A stretch of DNA of 64,000 bases, from NCBI GenBank assembly GCA_022822545.1, contig JAJEBE010000053.1, positions 1 through 64,000 of the forward strand, written 5' to 3'. A program made the translations under genes and the position numbers. Shown piece after piece: positions 49,767-58,834 of this stretch. Each line of letters starts with the position of its first letter. The stretch's first letter is position 1. This stretch comes from Anaerolineae bacterium. Lineage in GTDB: Bacteria; Chloroflexota; Anaerolineae; Aggregatilineales; Phototrophicaceae. The notes beneath the pieces were generated by a model that saw nothing but the letters and a program-made list of their open reading frames with translations, had not been told where the DNA came from and ran no database searches.

Positions 49767-50521
49767 GGCGGGTCCTCCGTGGTATCTATTTTGCGAATTG
49801 TTGAATCTGTGGATTATAGGCGCGTTGTTGGGCTGCGCCATACCCAAAAGGCGTGCAGTTGCGGGCGTGGTGAATTAAGGCATATTCCGAATTCCATGCC
49901 GGGGGATTCCCCACAGAGACACAGAGGGCGGCGTTGGGGATTGTCGGCGGTTGAATGGAGGGGGCGGGAGTAAGCATGAGATTATCAGACTGTTGCTGAT
50001 TGGTTAGGGGTTTGTCCGACATTGTCCGTTTGGCGGACAAAGAAAAACTTTTTTCGGACAAAGTAGCGATTTGCCGGCGAGGCGGCTTTTGCGCCAGCGG
50101 CGAAGGGTAGGATGATCCTGCAGGCAGGTGGACGGGGTTGATGTCGTCATGGATATGGAGCGGGTTCATGGCGCGGCGTTTTTCATGGTCTAAGAAGTAT
50201 CTGGTTTTGGGCATGGGGGTACTCAGTTCCTTCGGCTTGTAGATATTATAGCACATGCGTTCTGAAATGGAAGAGCTGAACCCGGCGATTTTGAGGGGTG
50301 GCGAAAATCGTGGACATGCCGCGCGTGTTCCCAACCCGCTCCCGCCGTCCCTATGGTGAACTTGCCCCGATTTTGTGGCGGCCGCCAGGACCGAGCGAGG
50401 ACAGAGTTCGCAGATTTTGCAACTGGTATTGTGGTATTCTCTTCGGGTAGCAAGTAGCCCACATTACAATCTAACAGCAAAGATAACCGGCGCAAGGGCG
50501 CGCGGAGGAGTGCAGCGGCGT
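49767..50521. other. 755-base intergenic region with repeat copy 3
   Basis: It holds a CCACAGAGACACAGAGG-type simple repeat near 49911, the third GTCCG hairpin copy, and a GC-rich tail (50075-50120). A minus-strand open frame of up to 182 codons runs through the repeat and has no family resemblance; it is not annotated as a gene. A TATAAT lies near 50245 on the minus strand. Confidence 0.5.
50000..50075 (+). repeat. GTCCG-hairpin dispersed repeat, copy 3
   Basis: TTGTCCG (50022-50028) and CGGACAA (50034-50040) form a perfect 7-bp hairpin with a 5-base loop, followed by AAGAAAAACTTTTTTCGGAC (50041-50058 region). The order matches copy 2 read in reverse complement, and copy 1. Confidence 0.65.
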
Positions 50522-51556
50522 ATGAAAAACACTAGCGTAGTATTCACCGGACCCGACAGCATCGAAGTGAAAGAGATCGACAGCGACCTCCTGCCGCTCG
50601 GCGAGCATGAGATCCTGGCGCAGACGCATTATTCGCTGATCAGCGCCGGCACCGAGTTGGCCTGCCTGTCCGGCGTGGAAGCTTGGTTCAGCTTCCCGCA
50701 GACGCCGGGATACGCCTCTGTGAGCGAGGTCGTCGCGGTGGGCGACAAAGTGAGCGCGGCCGCCCCGGGCGATATGGTCTACAGCATGGGCGGGCACTGT
50801 CAGTACCAAGTCATCGACACCGGCAACCCGCGCGCGCTCTGCGTGAAGGCGCCGGCTGGCATGGATTTGTCTCAAGCCGTCTTCACGCGGATGATCTGCG
50901 TTTCTTTCACGGCGCTGCGGATTTCGACCATCGAGCTCGGCGATTATGTCGCGGTGACCGGTTTGGGACTGGTGGGCAACTTCGCCGCGCAATTGGCGGG
51001 CTTGCAAGGCGGGCGCGTCATCGGGCTGGACCTCAGCGAGAAGCGCGTCGAGCTGGCGCGAGAATGCGGCGTCGCCCATGCCTTGACGTTGGACCCGGCG
51101 ACGGTCGAAGCCGATATCGCCGCCATCACCGACGGCTTAGGCGTGACGACCTTGATCGAAGCGACCGGCAACCCGCGCGCGCTGCCGCCGGCGCTGCCGC
51201 TGGTCGGGCGTTATGGCGAGGTCATCTTTCTGGGCACGCCGCGCGGCGCCTACGAAACCGACCTGACGCCGGTGCTGCAGCATGTCCACCTTGACGGCCG
51301 CGGCAACCTGACCTTCAAAGGCGCGCACGAATGGCGCTATCCGGTGCCGCATGATCCCTTCGTCAAGCACTCGATTGCGCGCAATGCCGCGCTGGCGCTG
51401 GAGTACATCCGCAAGGGAGATTTGCAGGTCTCGCCGCTGCATAGTCATACGCTGAAGCCGGAGCAGGCGCAGCAAGCCTACGACGGGCTGAAACACGAAA
51501 AAGACGAGTACATCGGCGTCGTCTTCGATTGGACGGGCGTCGCGCCGACGATATAA
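50522..51556 (+). CDS. MDR-superfamily (alcohol-dehydrogenase-like) oxidoreductase
   Basis: 344 residues from ATG 50522 (CGGAGGAG upstream; the frame is open earlier without support). The GroES-like N-domain reads LAQTHYSLISAGTELACLSG, lacking the catalytic-zinc GHE/GxCGxD cysteine motif of classical alcohol dehydrogenases. The Rossmann part is VAVTGLGLVGNFAAQLAGLQG...VIGLDLSEKR, and the end LQVSPLHSHTLKPEQAQQAYDGLK is typical. This is a branch of zinc-independent MDR proteins near BchC/threonine dehydrogenase-like enzymes. The substrate is unknown. It is convergent with the second peptide importer. Confidence 0.85.
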   Translation: MKNTSVVFTGPDSIEVKEIDSDLLPLGEHEILAQTHYSLISAGTELACLSGVEAWFSFPQTPGYASVSEVVAVGDKVSAAAPGDMVYSMGGHCQYQVIDTGNPRALCVKAPAGMDLSQAVFTRMICVSFTALRISTIELGDYVAVTGLGLVGNFAAQLAGLQGGRVIGLDLSEKRVELARECGVAHALTLDPATVEADIAAITDGLGVTTLIEATGNPRALPPALPLVGRYGEVIFLGTPRGAYETDLTPVLQHVHLDGRGNLTFKGAHEWRYPVPHDPFVKHSIARNAALALEYIRKGDLQVSPLHSHTLKPEQAQQAYDGLKHEKDEYIGVVFDWTGVAPTI

Positions 51557-51574
51557 GGACTGAGAGCGCGAAGC

Positions 51575-52462
51575 TCATTCCCCCCGCAGGCGCGGATCGA
51601 GGATATCGCGCAAGCCATCGCCGATGAAGTTGAAAGCCATCACCAGGCTGGCGATGGCAAAGCCCGGGAAGAGCCACATCCACCACTGGTCGAAGAAGTC
51701 GATGCCGATGCTGACCATCCGCCCCCATTCCGGCGAGGATGGCTCCGGCCCCAAGCCGATGAAGCTAAGCGCGGCGAAGCTGAGAACAGCGGTGCCGATA
51801 TCAAGGGTGGCCAGGATGACCGCCGGAGCGACGCAGTTGGGCAAGATGGTGCGAAAAAGCACATAAGCGCCGCCTGCGCCGGCACTATGAGCCGCTTCGA
51901 CAAATTCTTGTGATTTGACCTCGAGAACGAGACCGCGAAGTATTCTGGCGTATCGCGGCCACCAGACGACGCTCAAGGCGATCACGGCATTCTGAATATC
52001 CGGTCCCAGCGCCGCCGTCACCGCCATCGCCAGGATGATGAAGGGGAAAGCCATGAAAAGCTCGGTCAGGCGCATCAGCAATTCGTCGACGATCCCGCCG
52101 GCATACCCGGCGACCGCCCCGATGATGACGCCGAGCGTACTGCCGATGATGATGACTGCCAAGCCGGCTGGTATGGTGATGCGTGAGCCCCAGAGGACGC
52201 GGCTGAATATATCCCGCCCAAGTTCGTCCGAGCCCATGGCGAATTGCGCGTTGGGCCCTTGCAGTCGGTTCACGAGATCTTGCTTTAGCGGCTCGAAGGG
52301 CGCGATATCGGGCGCGATGAAGGCGACCACGATCCAGAGGATGGCGATGATCAGCCCGAGCGCGACCAGCGGATTGCGGCGCAGATGGTACGCGGCCAGC
52401 TCGCGGCGGCTAGGCGACTCGAATTCGTGGGTCGAGGAAGAAATAGAGGATATCGACGACAA
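51575..52462 (-). CDS. DppC/OppC-type ABC transporter permease, second peptide-type cluster
   Basis: Inner-membrane permease of 295 residues. The start is a TTG at 52462, with GGAG six bases upstream, lying 53 bases inside the 3' end of the partner permease; no ATG exists nearby, so the coupling is strong. The N-terminal tail SSISSISSSTHEFESPSRRE precedes the first helix. The family marks FAMGSDELGRDIFSRVLWGSR and EVKSQEFVEAAHSAGAGGAYVLFRTILPN (EAA loop) are visible. It is the last gene of an importer operon. Confidence 0.9.
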   Translation of the reverse strand: MSSISSISSSTHEFESPSRRELAAYHLRRNPLVALGLIIAILWIVVAFIAPDIAPFEPLKQDLVNRLQGPNAQFAMGSDELGRDIFSRVLWGSRITIPAGLAVIIIGSTLGVIIGAVAGYAGGIVDELLMRLTELFMAFPFIILAMAVTAALGPDIQNAVIALSVVWWPRYARILRGLVLEVKSQEFVEAAHSAGAGGAYVLFRTILPNCVAPAVILATLDIGTAVLSFAALSFIGLGPEPSSPEWGRMVSIGIDFFDQWWMWLFPGFAIASLVMAFNFIGDGLRDILDPRLRGE

Positions 52463-53429
52463 AATTCACTCCGACATAAATGAAGGCGAATAGCAGGCTG
52501 ACGCCCATAATCGCCGGGAAGTCTTGCGACGTGCTAGCGCGGAACATATAGAAGCCGATGCCGGGATAGGCGAAGATCGACTCAATCAGGATTGAGCCCA
52601 CCAGCAGATTGCCATAAGACAAGCCGATGACCGTCACCACCGGGATCAGCGAGTTGCGCATGCCATGAAAGCCGATAACGTAACGCTCGCGCAGGCCTTT
52701 GGCGCGGGCGGTGCGCATATAATCTTGATTCAGCACTTCCAGCAATGATGAACGCGTGATGCGCGAGATGATGCCGCTGATGTAAAGCGCCAGGGTGATC
52801 GCGGGCAGGATGAGATGCGACAGGGCGTTGCGGAAAGTATTCAGGTCGCCATTCAGCAGCGCGTCTACGGTGAACAAGCCGGTGACAGTAGGCGGCGGGC
52901 GCATGATGATATCGAGGCGTCCGGGGCCCGCGGCGATGCGAAGCTGGGCGTAGAAGACGTTCAAGAGCACCAAGGCGATCAGAAATACCGGGAAACTGAC
53001 GCCGATCAGGGCGATCACGCGAGCGAAATAGTCGGCCCAACTGTCCTTCCATATCGCGGAGACCAAGCCAAGCCCGACCCCGAGCGCAATGCCAAAGATG
53101 ATGCCCAGGGTGGCTAATTCGATGGTAGCCGGAAGGCGCCGCGCGATATCTTCGCCAACTGGTTTCCGCGTCTTGATCGACGTGCCCATATCTCCCTGCA
53201 CAAGGTTGCCCAAGTAGGTCAGATATTGTTCGTGCATGGGTTTGTCGAGGCCCCATTTTTTGCGGAAGGCGGCGATGGTGTCTTCGTCGTTCAGCGCGTT
53301 GGGCGGCAGGTTGGCGATGATGGGATCGGCGGGTATCAGGTTGGCGATCAAGAAAGCCATCATGGTGATGCCGACCAGCAGTGGCATGACGAGCAAGACT
53401 CGACGCGTGAAATATTGCAGGAAGTTCAT
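52410..53429 (-). CDS. DppB/OppB-type ABC transporter permease, second peptide-type cluster
   Basis: Inner-membrane permease of 339 residues. The N-terminus MNFLQYFTRRVLLVMPLLVG, the periplasmic PADPIIANLPPNALNDED insertion and the EAA loop NQDYMRTARAKGLRERYVIGFHGMRNSLIPV identify the family. It follows the binding-protein gene on the minus strand after a 169-base gap carrying a terminator-like hairpin. No ATPase gene accompanies the operon. Confidence 0.92.
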   Translation of the reverse strand: MNFLQYFTRRVLLVMPLLVGITMMAFLIANLIPADPIIANLPPNALNDEDTIAAFRKKWGLDKPMHEQYLTYLGNLVQGDMGTSIKTRKPVGEDIARRLPATIELATLGIIFGIALGVGLGLVSAIWKDSWADYFARVIALIGVSFPVFLIALVLLNVFYAQLRIAAGPGRLDIIMRPPPTVTGLFTVDALLNGDLNTFRNALSHLILPAITLALYISGIISRITRSSLLEVLNQDYMRTARAKGLRERYVIGFHGMRNSLIPVVTVIGLSYGNLLVGSILIESIFAYPGIGFYMFRASTSQDFPAIMGVSLLFAFIYVGVNFVVDILYFFLDPRIRVA

Positions 53430-53545
53430 AGACGGCCTGTCAAGGCTGACGAAACGAAGCCTAGTTTAACACATCAGGCGGCGCGGGCAAAAAGCGCAGC
53501 GTTCCTGGCCGCTGGCTTGAGACGCAGAGCGGAAGGCGCGGACAC

Positions 53546-53575
53546 AAAAAGGGCGACCCATCGGATGGGCCGCCC
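53546..53575 (-). terminator. Terminator-like hairpin after the second peptide-type binding-protein gene
   Basis: On the minus strand GGGCGGCCCATCC pairs with GATGGGTCGCCC (one mismatch, CCG loop), followed by TTTTT. It would stop most transcripts after the binding-protein gene, giving more binding protein than permease. Confidence 0.7.
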
Positions 53576-53598
53576 AGAAACGACGCTCTATGATTGGC

Positions 53599-55179
53599 TT
53601 ACATGCCGCGGCTCAAAATCGCCACGTCCAAAGTCCAATGCGGATGGAAGATATAGCCTTCGATGTCGGCTCGGGTGGCTGACGGCTGCTCCGGCACGTT
53701 AAAGGGCGCGAAGGGACCGTACTGTTGAATGAACTCCTGCAAGGCGGTATAGACCTCCAGCCTTTCGTCCGTGTCGCTGGCGGTCTTGGCGCGCGCGATC
53801 AAGCCTTGAATATCTTCCGGCACGTCTTCCAACTGCCAGTTGTTGCGCTCGGTTGCGACTTTGCCGCCGGGCAGGAAGCTGGTGAAATCAACGGGGTCGA
53901 GAATGTCCGGGCCCCAGAGCCAGTAGCCGTTGGTGTGGTCGCCGCTGCGATAGCGCTCCAAGGCCACCTGCATTTCGCCCGGCTGCAAGATAACGTTGAT
54001 GCCGGCTTCAGCGAGATCGGATTGGATCTTTTGGGCATTGGTGCTGAAGGGTACGCCGCCGATGGTCGTATCGGGGTATTCCAAGGGCATATCCAGCCCA
54101 TCGGGATAACCGGCTTCGGCCAGCAGCTCGCGCGCTTTATCAAGATCGCGGCTGAAGGCGCGGTCTTCGCCAAAGGCGGAGAACAGGCCGACCCACATAT
54201 TGGTGCCAGGCGTTACGCCGCCCCAAAGCGTTTTGTAGCCGTCGTAGTCCAGAGCATAGCGGACGGCAAGCTGCACCTTCGGATCTGCAAAGGGACCGCT
54301 GAGCGATTCATCTGTGTTCATGATGATGAAGTGCGTCCAGTTGCTCAAGCCGCGGTGAACCTGGATGTCTGCGTTGCCTTCAAATTCAGCCACCTGATCG
54401 CTATTCAAATCCAGTGCGATATCGATCTGCCCGGCTTCCAGGGCAACGATTTTCGTAGCCGCTTCCGGCATGTTGATGATAATCACGCGGTCGAAGTATG
54501 GCTGTTCGCCCCAATAGCCCTCATTCCGCACCAATTCAGTGCGATCCTGCGGCTCCCAGGAGGCGAGGATATACGGTCCGGAGCCGGCGGAGTTGCTGTC
54601 GAGGTAGGCGCCAGCTTCGTCGGTCTCGGCCGCATCCATGGCGTCAGTGCCGCCGTTGGCGCGCACCACATCAGCATTGGTGACGCTGAAGACCGCGCTG
54701 GTAATCTCCGACAAGAACGACGGACGCGGCTCAACCAAGGTGATAGCAACCGTGTCATCGTCGATGGCTTCCAGTGAATCAATGGGGTCGGCGAGGAAGG
54801 ACGGGTTGCCATCGCGATATTTGAGCCGGTTAAACGAGAAGACGACATCTTCGGCAGTCACATCGTCGCCATTAGCGAAGACGGCGTCCTGATTCAGCGA
54901 GAAGGTATACGTCATGCCATCTTCCGAGATTTCCCAACTGTCGGCCAACTTCGGCAAGATTTCGGCGGCGCTATCATCCGGGAAGGTCACGAGTTGGTCA
55001 TAGGCGACGTGATTTACCATATGCGTGGTCCCCGTGAAGCCGTTGGCCGGGTCATAGGCATCGGTTGTTTCGGTGTGTCCGATCACCAGAACTTTTTCGT
55101 CCTGCGCCACGCCAGCGAAGCTGCCGAGGAGCAGCGCAATCAAGGCGACGAGTACAAGCAGGGTGTTTCTTCGATTCAT
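53599..55179 (-). CDS. ABC transporter substrate-binding protein, SBP_bac_5 family
   Basis: 526 residues with a Sec signal peptide (NRRNTLLVLVALIALLLGSF, cut likely after GVAQ). Family phrases are TEITDAYDPANGF-like start (DAYDPANGFTGTTHMVNHVA), TYTFSLNQDAVFANGDDVTA, SFNRLKYRDGNPSFLADPID, SNSAGSGPYILASWEPQDRT and YALDYDGYKTLWGG. GGAG precedes the ATG. It heads the second peptide-type importer operon. This protein is a Sec substrate, whereas the binding protein at 5.3 kb carries a Tat signal. The ligand is unknown. Confidence 0.92.
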   Translation of the reverse strand: MNRRNTLLVLVALIALLLGSFAGVAQDEKVLVIGHTETTDAYDPANGFTGTTHMVNHVAYDQLVTFPDDSAAEILPKLADSWEISEDGMTYTFSLNQDAVFANGDDVTAEDVVFSFNRLKYRDGNPSFLADPIDSLEAIDDDTVAITLVEPRPSFLSEITSAVFSVTNADVVRANGGTDAMDAAETDEAGAYLDSNSAGSGPYILASWEPQDRTELVRNEGYWGEQPYFDRVIIINMPEAATKIVALEAGQIDIALDLNSDQVAEFEGNADIQVHRGLSNWTHFIIMNTDESLSGPFADPKVQLAVRYALDYDGYKTLWGGVTPGTNMWVGLFSAFGEDRAFSRDLDKARELLAEAGYPDGLDMPLEYPDTTIGGVPFSTNAQKIQSDLAEAGINVILQPGEMQVALERYRSGDHTNGYWLWGPDILDPVDFTSFLPGGKVATERNNWQLEDVPEDIQGLIARAKTASDTDERLEVYTALQEFIQQYGPFAPFNVPEQPSATRADIEGYIFHPHWTLDVAILSRGM

Positions 55180-55313
55180 TTTGATTCTCCTTCAAAAGAT
55201 ACAGAACGGAAAATTGCTCACAGACGGGAGTATAACGAAAAGTTTCCTGCGCTGCAATTAACTGGATGGAGAGGAATGGTGAAAGTCGTGGATATGCCAA
55301 CATCGCAAGACAC

Positions 55314-55384
55314 GTAGGGGCGACTTATTAAGTCGCCCGAAAACTCTACTATGAAACGCGGGCGACCTGGTAGGTCGCCCCTAC
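55314..55384. repeat. 71-bp double-palindrome repeat (GTAGGGGCGAC ends)
   Basis: GTAGGGGCGAC (55314-55324) and GTCGCCCCTAC (55374-55384) are perfect 11-bp terminal inverted repeats. Inside are two hairpins: GGGCGACTT/AAGTCGCCC and GGGCGACC/GGTCGCCC. Fragments of the same motif occur near 7387, 18717, 29856 and 43916. Confidence 0.75.
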
Positions 55385-55455
55385 AAATGACTTAGTATCC
55401 AGCAAATTACCACTCCCGGCAGAGCCGCAATTGGCGGCTGTCCGCAACATATTCG

Positions 55456-56505
55456 TCAAAGCGGGAAGGTCGCGCGTCGTCCTTCGCGCGCCGATTGATA
55501 AGCGCCGAGGATCATCTCGATACAGGCGCGGCCGTCTTGCGCTGTCGCCAGGGGCGGACCCTCTCCCTTGAGATAGTTGACCAGCGGGCGCGGGACGCCT
55601 TGGATCCGCGAGCGGTGCGGCAGAAAAGGAAAATCGAAGCGCTCCCAGTCCTCGGCGCCGGCGCGGTAGAGCTTCAGCGGCGTCGCTTCCGGCGGCGGGA
55701 TGGTCGAGGGCGCGTCGCCGTAATTCTGGTGAATCGTGCCGGCATCGCCGTAGATCTCGGTGGTGGCTTCGGCCGCCAGTTGCGTTGAGCTGTTGAAGAG
55801 TACGCCGATTTCGCCTTTGCTGAAGCGATAGATGGCGACGCCGTTATCATCCGGCGCTGAATCCGTGACGATATTGTCAATCTCCGCCACCACGCTGACC
55901 GGCGCCCCCAACATCCAATAGAACCAGTCGGCGGCATGGGAGGCATCGTCCATGAACATGCCCATATTCTGAACCGGGTCGATATGCCAATTGCCCGGGA
56001 CCGCCCAGTCCGGATTGAGCAAGGCGGGAATGGCGTGCCGGCGGCGAATTACGGCGATATTGCCGACCGCGCCTTCGTCAATCAGCGCTTTCATCTTCCG
56101 GTTAATCGGGTCGGCGCGCATCTGATAACACATGCTGAACTTCAGGCCCGTTCGCTCGACCGCGTCGATAATGGCATCGCAATCTGCCAGGGTCAGCGCC
56201 ATCGGCTTCTGCAGAAGGATGTGCTTGCCCGCTTCGGCGGCCGCGATGACGTGCTTTGCGTGTTGATTGGTTGGGCTGGCGACGAAGACGGCGTCAATAT
56301 CGTCCCGCGCCAAGAGCCGATCGAGATCGGGCTGCCACTCCAGGCCGAACTCGGCCGCGCCGCTCTGCCCGCGCTCGGCGTCATCATCCCAAGCGGCGAC
56401 CACCTGGGCGTCGGCGAAATCGGCGATGACGCGGCAGTAGCTGCTGACATGGGCGTGCGCGAAACTGATCACGCCGAGGCGAACAATATCTATTTCGGAG
56501 CTCAC
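55456..56505 (-). CDS. Gfo/Idh/MocA-family oxidoreductase
   Basis: 349 residues from a GTG at 56505 (AAGGA upstream). The Rossmann start LGVISFAHAHVSSYCRVIAD lacks the usual GxGxxG. The lysine of the EKP motif is kept, but the motif reads LQKPMAL; QMRADPINRKMKALIDEGAVG and NMGMFMDDASHAADWFYWML match the C-terminal catalytic domain. NAD(P)-dependent oxidation of a sugar, inositol or related compound is the family function; the specific substrate is unknown. It is monocistronic on the minus strand, with ACTGTAT site C about 120 bases upstream. Confidence 0.9.
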   Translation of the reverse strand: MSSEIDIVRLGVISFAHAHVSSYCRVIADFADAQVVAAWDDDAERGQSGAAEFGLEWQPDLDRLLARDDIDAVFVASPTNQHAKHVIAAAEAGKHILLQKPMALTLADCDAIIDAVERTGLKFSMCYQMRADPINRKMKALIDEGAVGNIAVIRRRHAIPALLNPDWAVPGNWHIDPVQNMGMFMDDASHAADWFYWMLGAPVSVVAEIDNIVTDSAPDDNGVAIYRFSKGEIGVLFNSSTQLAAEATTEIYGDAGTIHQNYGDAPSTIPPPEATPLKLYRAGAEDWERFDFPFLPHRSRIQGVPRPLVNYLKGEGPPLATAQDGRACIEMILGAYQSAREGRRATFPL

Positions 56506-56866
56506 AGTTTTGTCCTTTCAAGCAAGGGTTCAACCAAGACGGAAACAGCCCGCGGCCATCTGCTCTAAAGTGTCTCTAAAACCTCTAAAATACCCTGAAA
56601 ATGCGGGAAAATGCGGGAAAATCTCGCCTCTATATTGATACAGTATGTATATAGTATCGGGAGAGAGGGGGGTATGGGTATTGCAGTATAATGGCTGCAA
56701 TTGCGGTTAGGCATGGTAAGTTTAGACTTGAATGCTGGACAGTCGATATGGCGTTCATAACATCGAGGGTAGCAGAAAAGTTTCGGGAATGGGCGGCTAA
56801 ATGTTCAGGCATAGAATCGGGGCGAGCAAGCTATTCGGGCGTCGATAATTCAGCATTGGACAAGGC
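56506..56866. other. 361-base intergenic region with AT-rich repeat
   Basis: It holds a run of CTCTAAAA-type repeats, a tandem AATGCGGGAA pair (56600-56622) and ACTGTAT site C. A 78-codon plus-strand frame is present but has no family resemblance. No gene is called. Confidence 0.5.
56627..56644 (-). promoter_or_regulatory. ACTGTAT-family motif, site C
   Basis: On the minus strand it begins ACTGTATCAATATAGAGG, matching site B at 16 of 18 positions. Its left flank (CTAAAACCTCTAAAATACCC) also resembles the reverse-complement flank of site D, so C and D may be copies of a longer unit. Confidence 0.45.
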
Positions 56867-57253
56867 TTACAGGGTCGCGGCGTCGACATCAATGATCAGG
56901 TCATCGCCATCGACTGTGACCGGATAGGTCCGCACGCGCATAGCCGGCTCCACCAGGCATCGGCCGGTGGCGATATCAAAGGGCCAGCCATGCCAGGGGC
57001 AGCGGAGAATCTCGCCATCGCGCTCATAATCGACGAAGCCGTCGGTCACGGAAGGCGGCGCGTGGGCGCTGCTGCGACCGGCTACCTCGCCGGTGCAAAG
57101 GGGGCCTCGTTTATGCGGGCAGATATTGCGCAGGGCGTAAAATTCGCCGCCAACGTTGAAGATGCCGATGCCGGCGCGTCCGCGAAAGGGCACGACGATC
57201 ACGCGCCCGCCGACCGGTATTTCGCTCGCCTTGCCCACCACGATGCCGCTCAC
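56867..57253 (-). CDS. Rieske [2Fe-2S] ferredoxin-type protein
   Basis: 128 residues from a GTG at 57253 that overlaps the upstream amidohydrolase stop by four bases. The cluster ligands are visible as NICPHKRGPLC (Cys 45, His 47) and RCPWHGWPFD (Cys 85, His 88). There is no other domain, so it is a soluble Rieske electron carrier of the kind serving oxygenases. The coupled gene encodes an amidohydrolase; no oxygenase large subunit is nearby, so its redox partner is unknown. Confidence 0.92.
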   Translation of the reverse strand: MSGIVVGKASEIPVGGRVIVVPFRGRAGIGIFNVGGEFYALRNICPHKRGPLCTGEVAGRSSAHAPPSVTDGFVDYERDGEILRCPWHGWPFDIATGRCLVEPAMRVRTYPVTVDGDDLIIDVDAATL

Positions 57254-58434
57254 GCCAGGACCGCCTCGATCATGTCGTCGTTGATGCGCAAGAATTCGAG
57301 GGCGTTTTCGGCGAAGATGCGCCGGCGACTATGGTCGTCCAGCTTGGGCAGGACAGTGACCGGATCGTTCCAGTCCCAGTGCGGGAAATCGGTGCAGAAG
57401 ACCAGCGTCTCGTCCGCGTGGAGCATCTCCAGCATTTGATAAACCTGCTCGTTTTTCGGGGGTTCGTGCATGGGCTGCGTGCCGATGCGGATATGCTCGC
57501 GGAAGTATTCGCTGGGCAAGCGCTTGAGCCAGGGCGTTTGATCGCCGATGGCTTTCCAGTCCGCGTCCATGTGCCACATCAGCGGCGCCGCCCACATCTG
57601 CTGCACTTCGATCATGGCGAACTTGAGGTTGGGGAATAGCTCGAAGACGCCTTCGCAGATCAGGGAGGCGGCTTGGGCGCTGGCCAGGCTGGGGCGGGTC
57701 ATGCGCGATTCCATGTAATAGGTCGGGTGCCCGGCCGCCGTCGGCGTCGAGCCGGGGCTATGCCCGCCGATATGGGAGACGACCGGCAAGTCATGCTCGG
57801 CGCAGGCTTCCCAGATCGGATGGTAAACGCGTTGGCCGTAGAGATGGGGCGTCAGCATCGGCATCATGACGGCGACGGTATCTTGGCGGGGCGCCAGGCG
57901 ATGAATCTCCTTGACCGCCAGCGCCGGGTCATTGGGCGCGACCAGGATGGCGTTGACGATACGCGGATCCTGCTCCAGCCAGTGCTCGATGGTGTAGTCG
58001 TTGAAAGCGGCGCAGAGGGCGGCGGCCCAATCGGGATCGGGCAAGCCGGCGTAGGAATAGAAGGTGGGCGGTCCCGTGAGCAGGGCGAAATCGATTTGCC
58101 AGCGGTCGAGCAATTCTTTCTGCGTGAATTCGAGCGAGAAGTTGAACTCGCGCTCTTGCAGCTCGGGGTCTTTGAGGTCGGGGCGCAGGCGGCGATAAGG
58201 CGCGTTGGCATAACCGCTGCCGGGCAGGTGCAAGCCTTGATCAAGCAAGTGTTCCTGATAGAACTTGGGCAGGTAGGGCAGGAGGTCTTCCGGCTCGCGG
58301 TAGTTGTGATGCACGTCGCAGTCGACCAGTTTGACGCGCTCGGTGGCTTTGGCGGCCCAGCCGGGGGCGGCGATGGGGGCGGCGCCTTTCTTGCCGATGT
58401 GGATTTGCTGTAGTTTGTCAACCTGTTGAGCCAT
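57250..58434 (-). CDS. Amidohydrolase-2-family (TIM-barrel) metal-dependent hydrolase
   Basis: 394 residues, with ATG 58434 preceded by GGGGA (a second ATG at 58458 lacks a site). The first metal motif is KLVDCDVHHNYREPEDLL, SHIGGHSPGSTPTAAG holds a metal histidine, and the late VFCTDFPHWDWNDPV holds the last metal aspartate. This family contains decarboxylases and C-C hydrolases of aromatic or lactone substrates. It is cotranscribed with a Rieske protein whose start overlaps its stop. Confidence 0.9.
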   Translation of the reverse strand: MAQQVDKLQQIHIGKKGAAPIAAPGWAAKATERVKLVDCDVHHNYREPEDLLPYLPKFYQEHLLDQGLHLPGSGYANAPYRRLRPDLKDPELQEREFNFSLEFTQKELLDRWQIDFALLTGPPTFYSYAGLPDPDWAAALCAAFNDYTIEHWLEQDPRIVNAILVAPNDPALAVKEIHRLAPRQDTVAVMMPMLTPHLYGQRVYHPIWEACAEHDLPVVSHIGGHSPGSTPTAAGHPTYYMESRMTRPSLASAQAASLICEGVFELFPNLKFAMIEVQQMWAAPLMWHMDADWKAIGDQTPWLKRLPSEYFREHIRIGTQPMHEPPKNEQVYQMLEMLHADETLVFCTDFPHWDWNDPVTVLPKLDDHSRRRIFAENALEFLRINDDMIEAVLA

Positions 58435-58614
58435 ATTCCCCGTCTCTTGCCCCAACATGAGTGAAGGCGAAATAGTAATTCAAAACAAGTCCTCGGCCCC
58501 AGTTTAACCGAGAGAGGACTTGGCTTGCTACAAGCTTGTCATATTCATATGCTGAGATTGTTGGCCGGGCGCGTACAAAGCGGGAGACTCGGATTCACAG
58601 TCGGACGACTCCGC

Positions 58615-58791
58615 TCAGGGCAGCCGGGACAAAATTTCGTCTAGCTTCAAGTTCTCCAAGTATGTCAGTATGACAATCATGACTGTGGCCACCGCCAGAA
58701 CAAATCTCTGCAAGCGTTTCTCTACCTGTTCAAGATCCGCTTTAGTGGCAAGATGTTCATACGCGCCCCTTAACTCGGCGGAAGTTTGCAT
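58615..58791 (-). CDS. Small coiled-coil membrane protein, 58 residues
   Basis: Minus-strand ATG at 58791 to TGA at 58615. The N-terminal ~28 residues are helical and charged (SAELRGAYEHLATKADLEQV, then EKRLQRF), followed by one clear membrane helix (VLAVATVMIVILTYL) and a short tail (ENLKLDEILSRLP). The heptad-like spacing suggests a coiled coil. It starts 43 bases after the stop of the three-repeat GIY-YIG-like gene on the same strand, so the two probably form an operon. No family is recognised, and the ribosome binding site is weak. Confidence 0.55.
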   Translation of the reverse strand: MQTSAELRGAYEHLATKADLEQVEKRLQRFVLAVATVMIVILTYLENLKLDEILSRLP

Positions 58792-58834
58792 GGTCGCTGC
58801 TTCGATTACTTCTTACTTCCACTAGGTCAACACG

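Noticed and set aside
49786..50334. 182-codon minus-strand ORF
   Set aside because: Part of it is simply the translated GTCCG repeat; there is no family resemblance, although a TATAAT and a weak ribosome site exist upstream of an internal ATG.
56590..56622. Short tandem AATGCGGGAA repeat as a CRISPR or satellite
   Set aside because: Only two units with no spacers; no CRISPR array or cas gene is present in the window.
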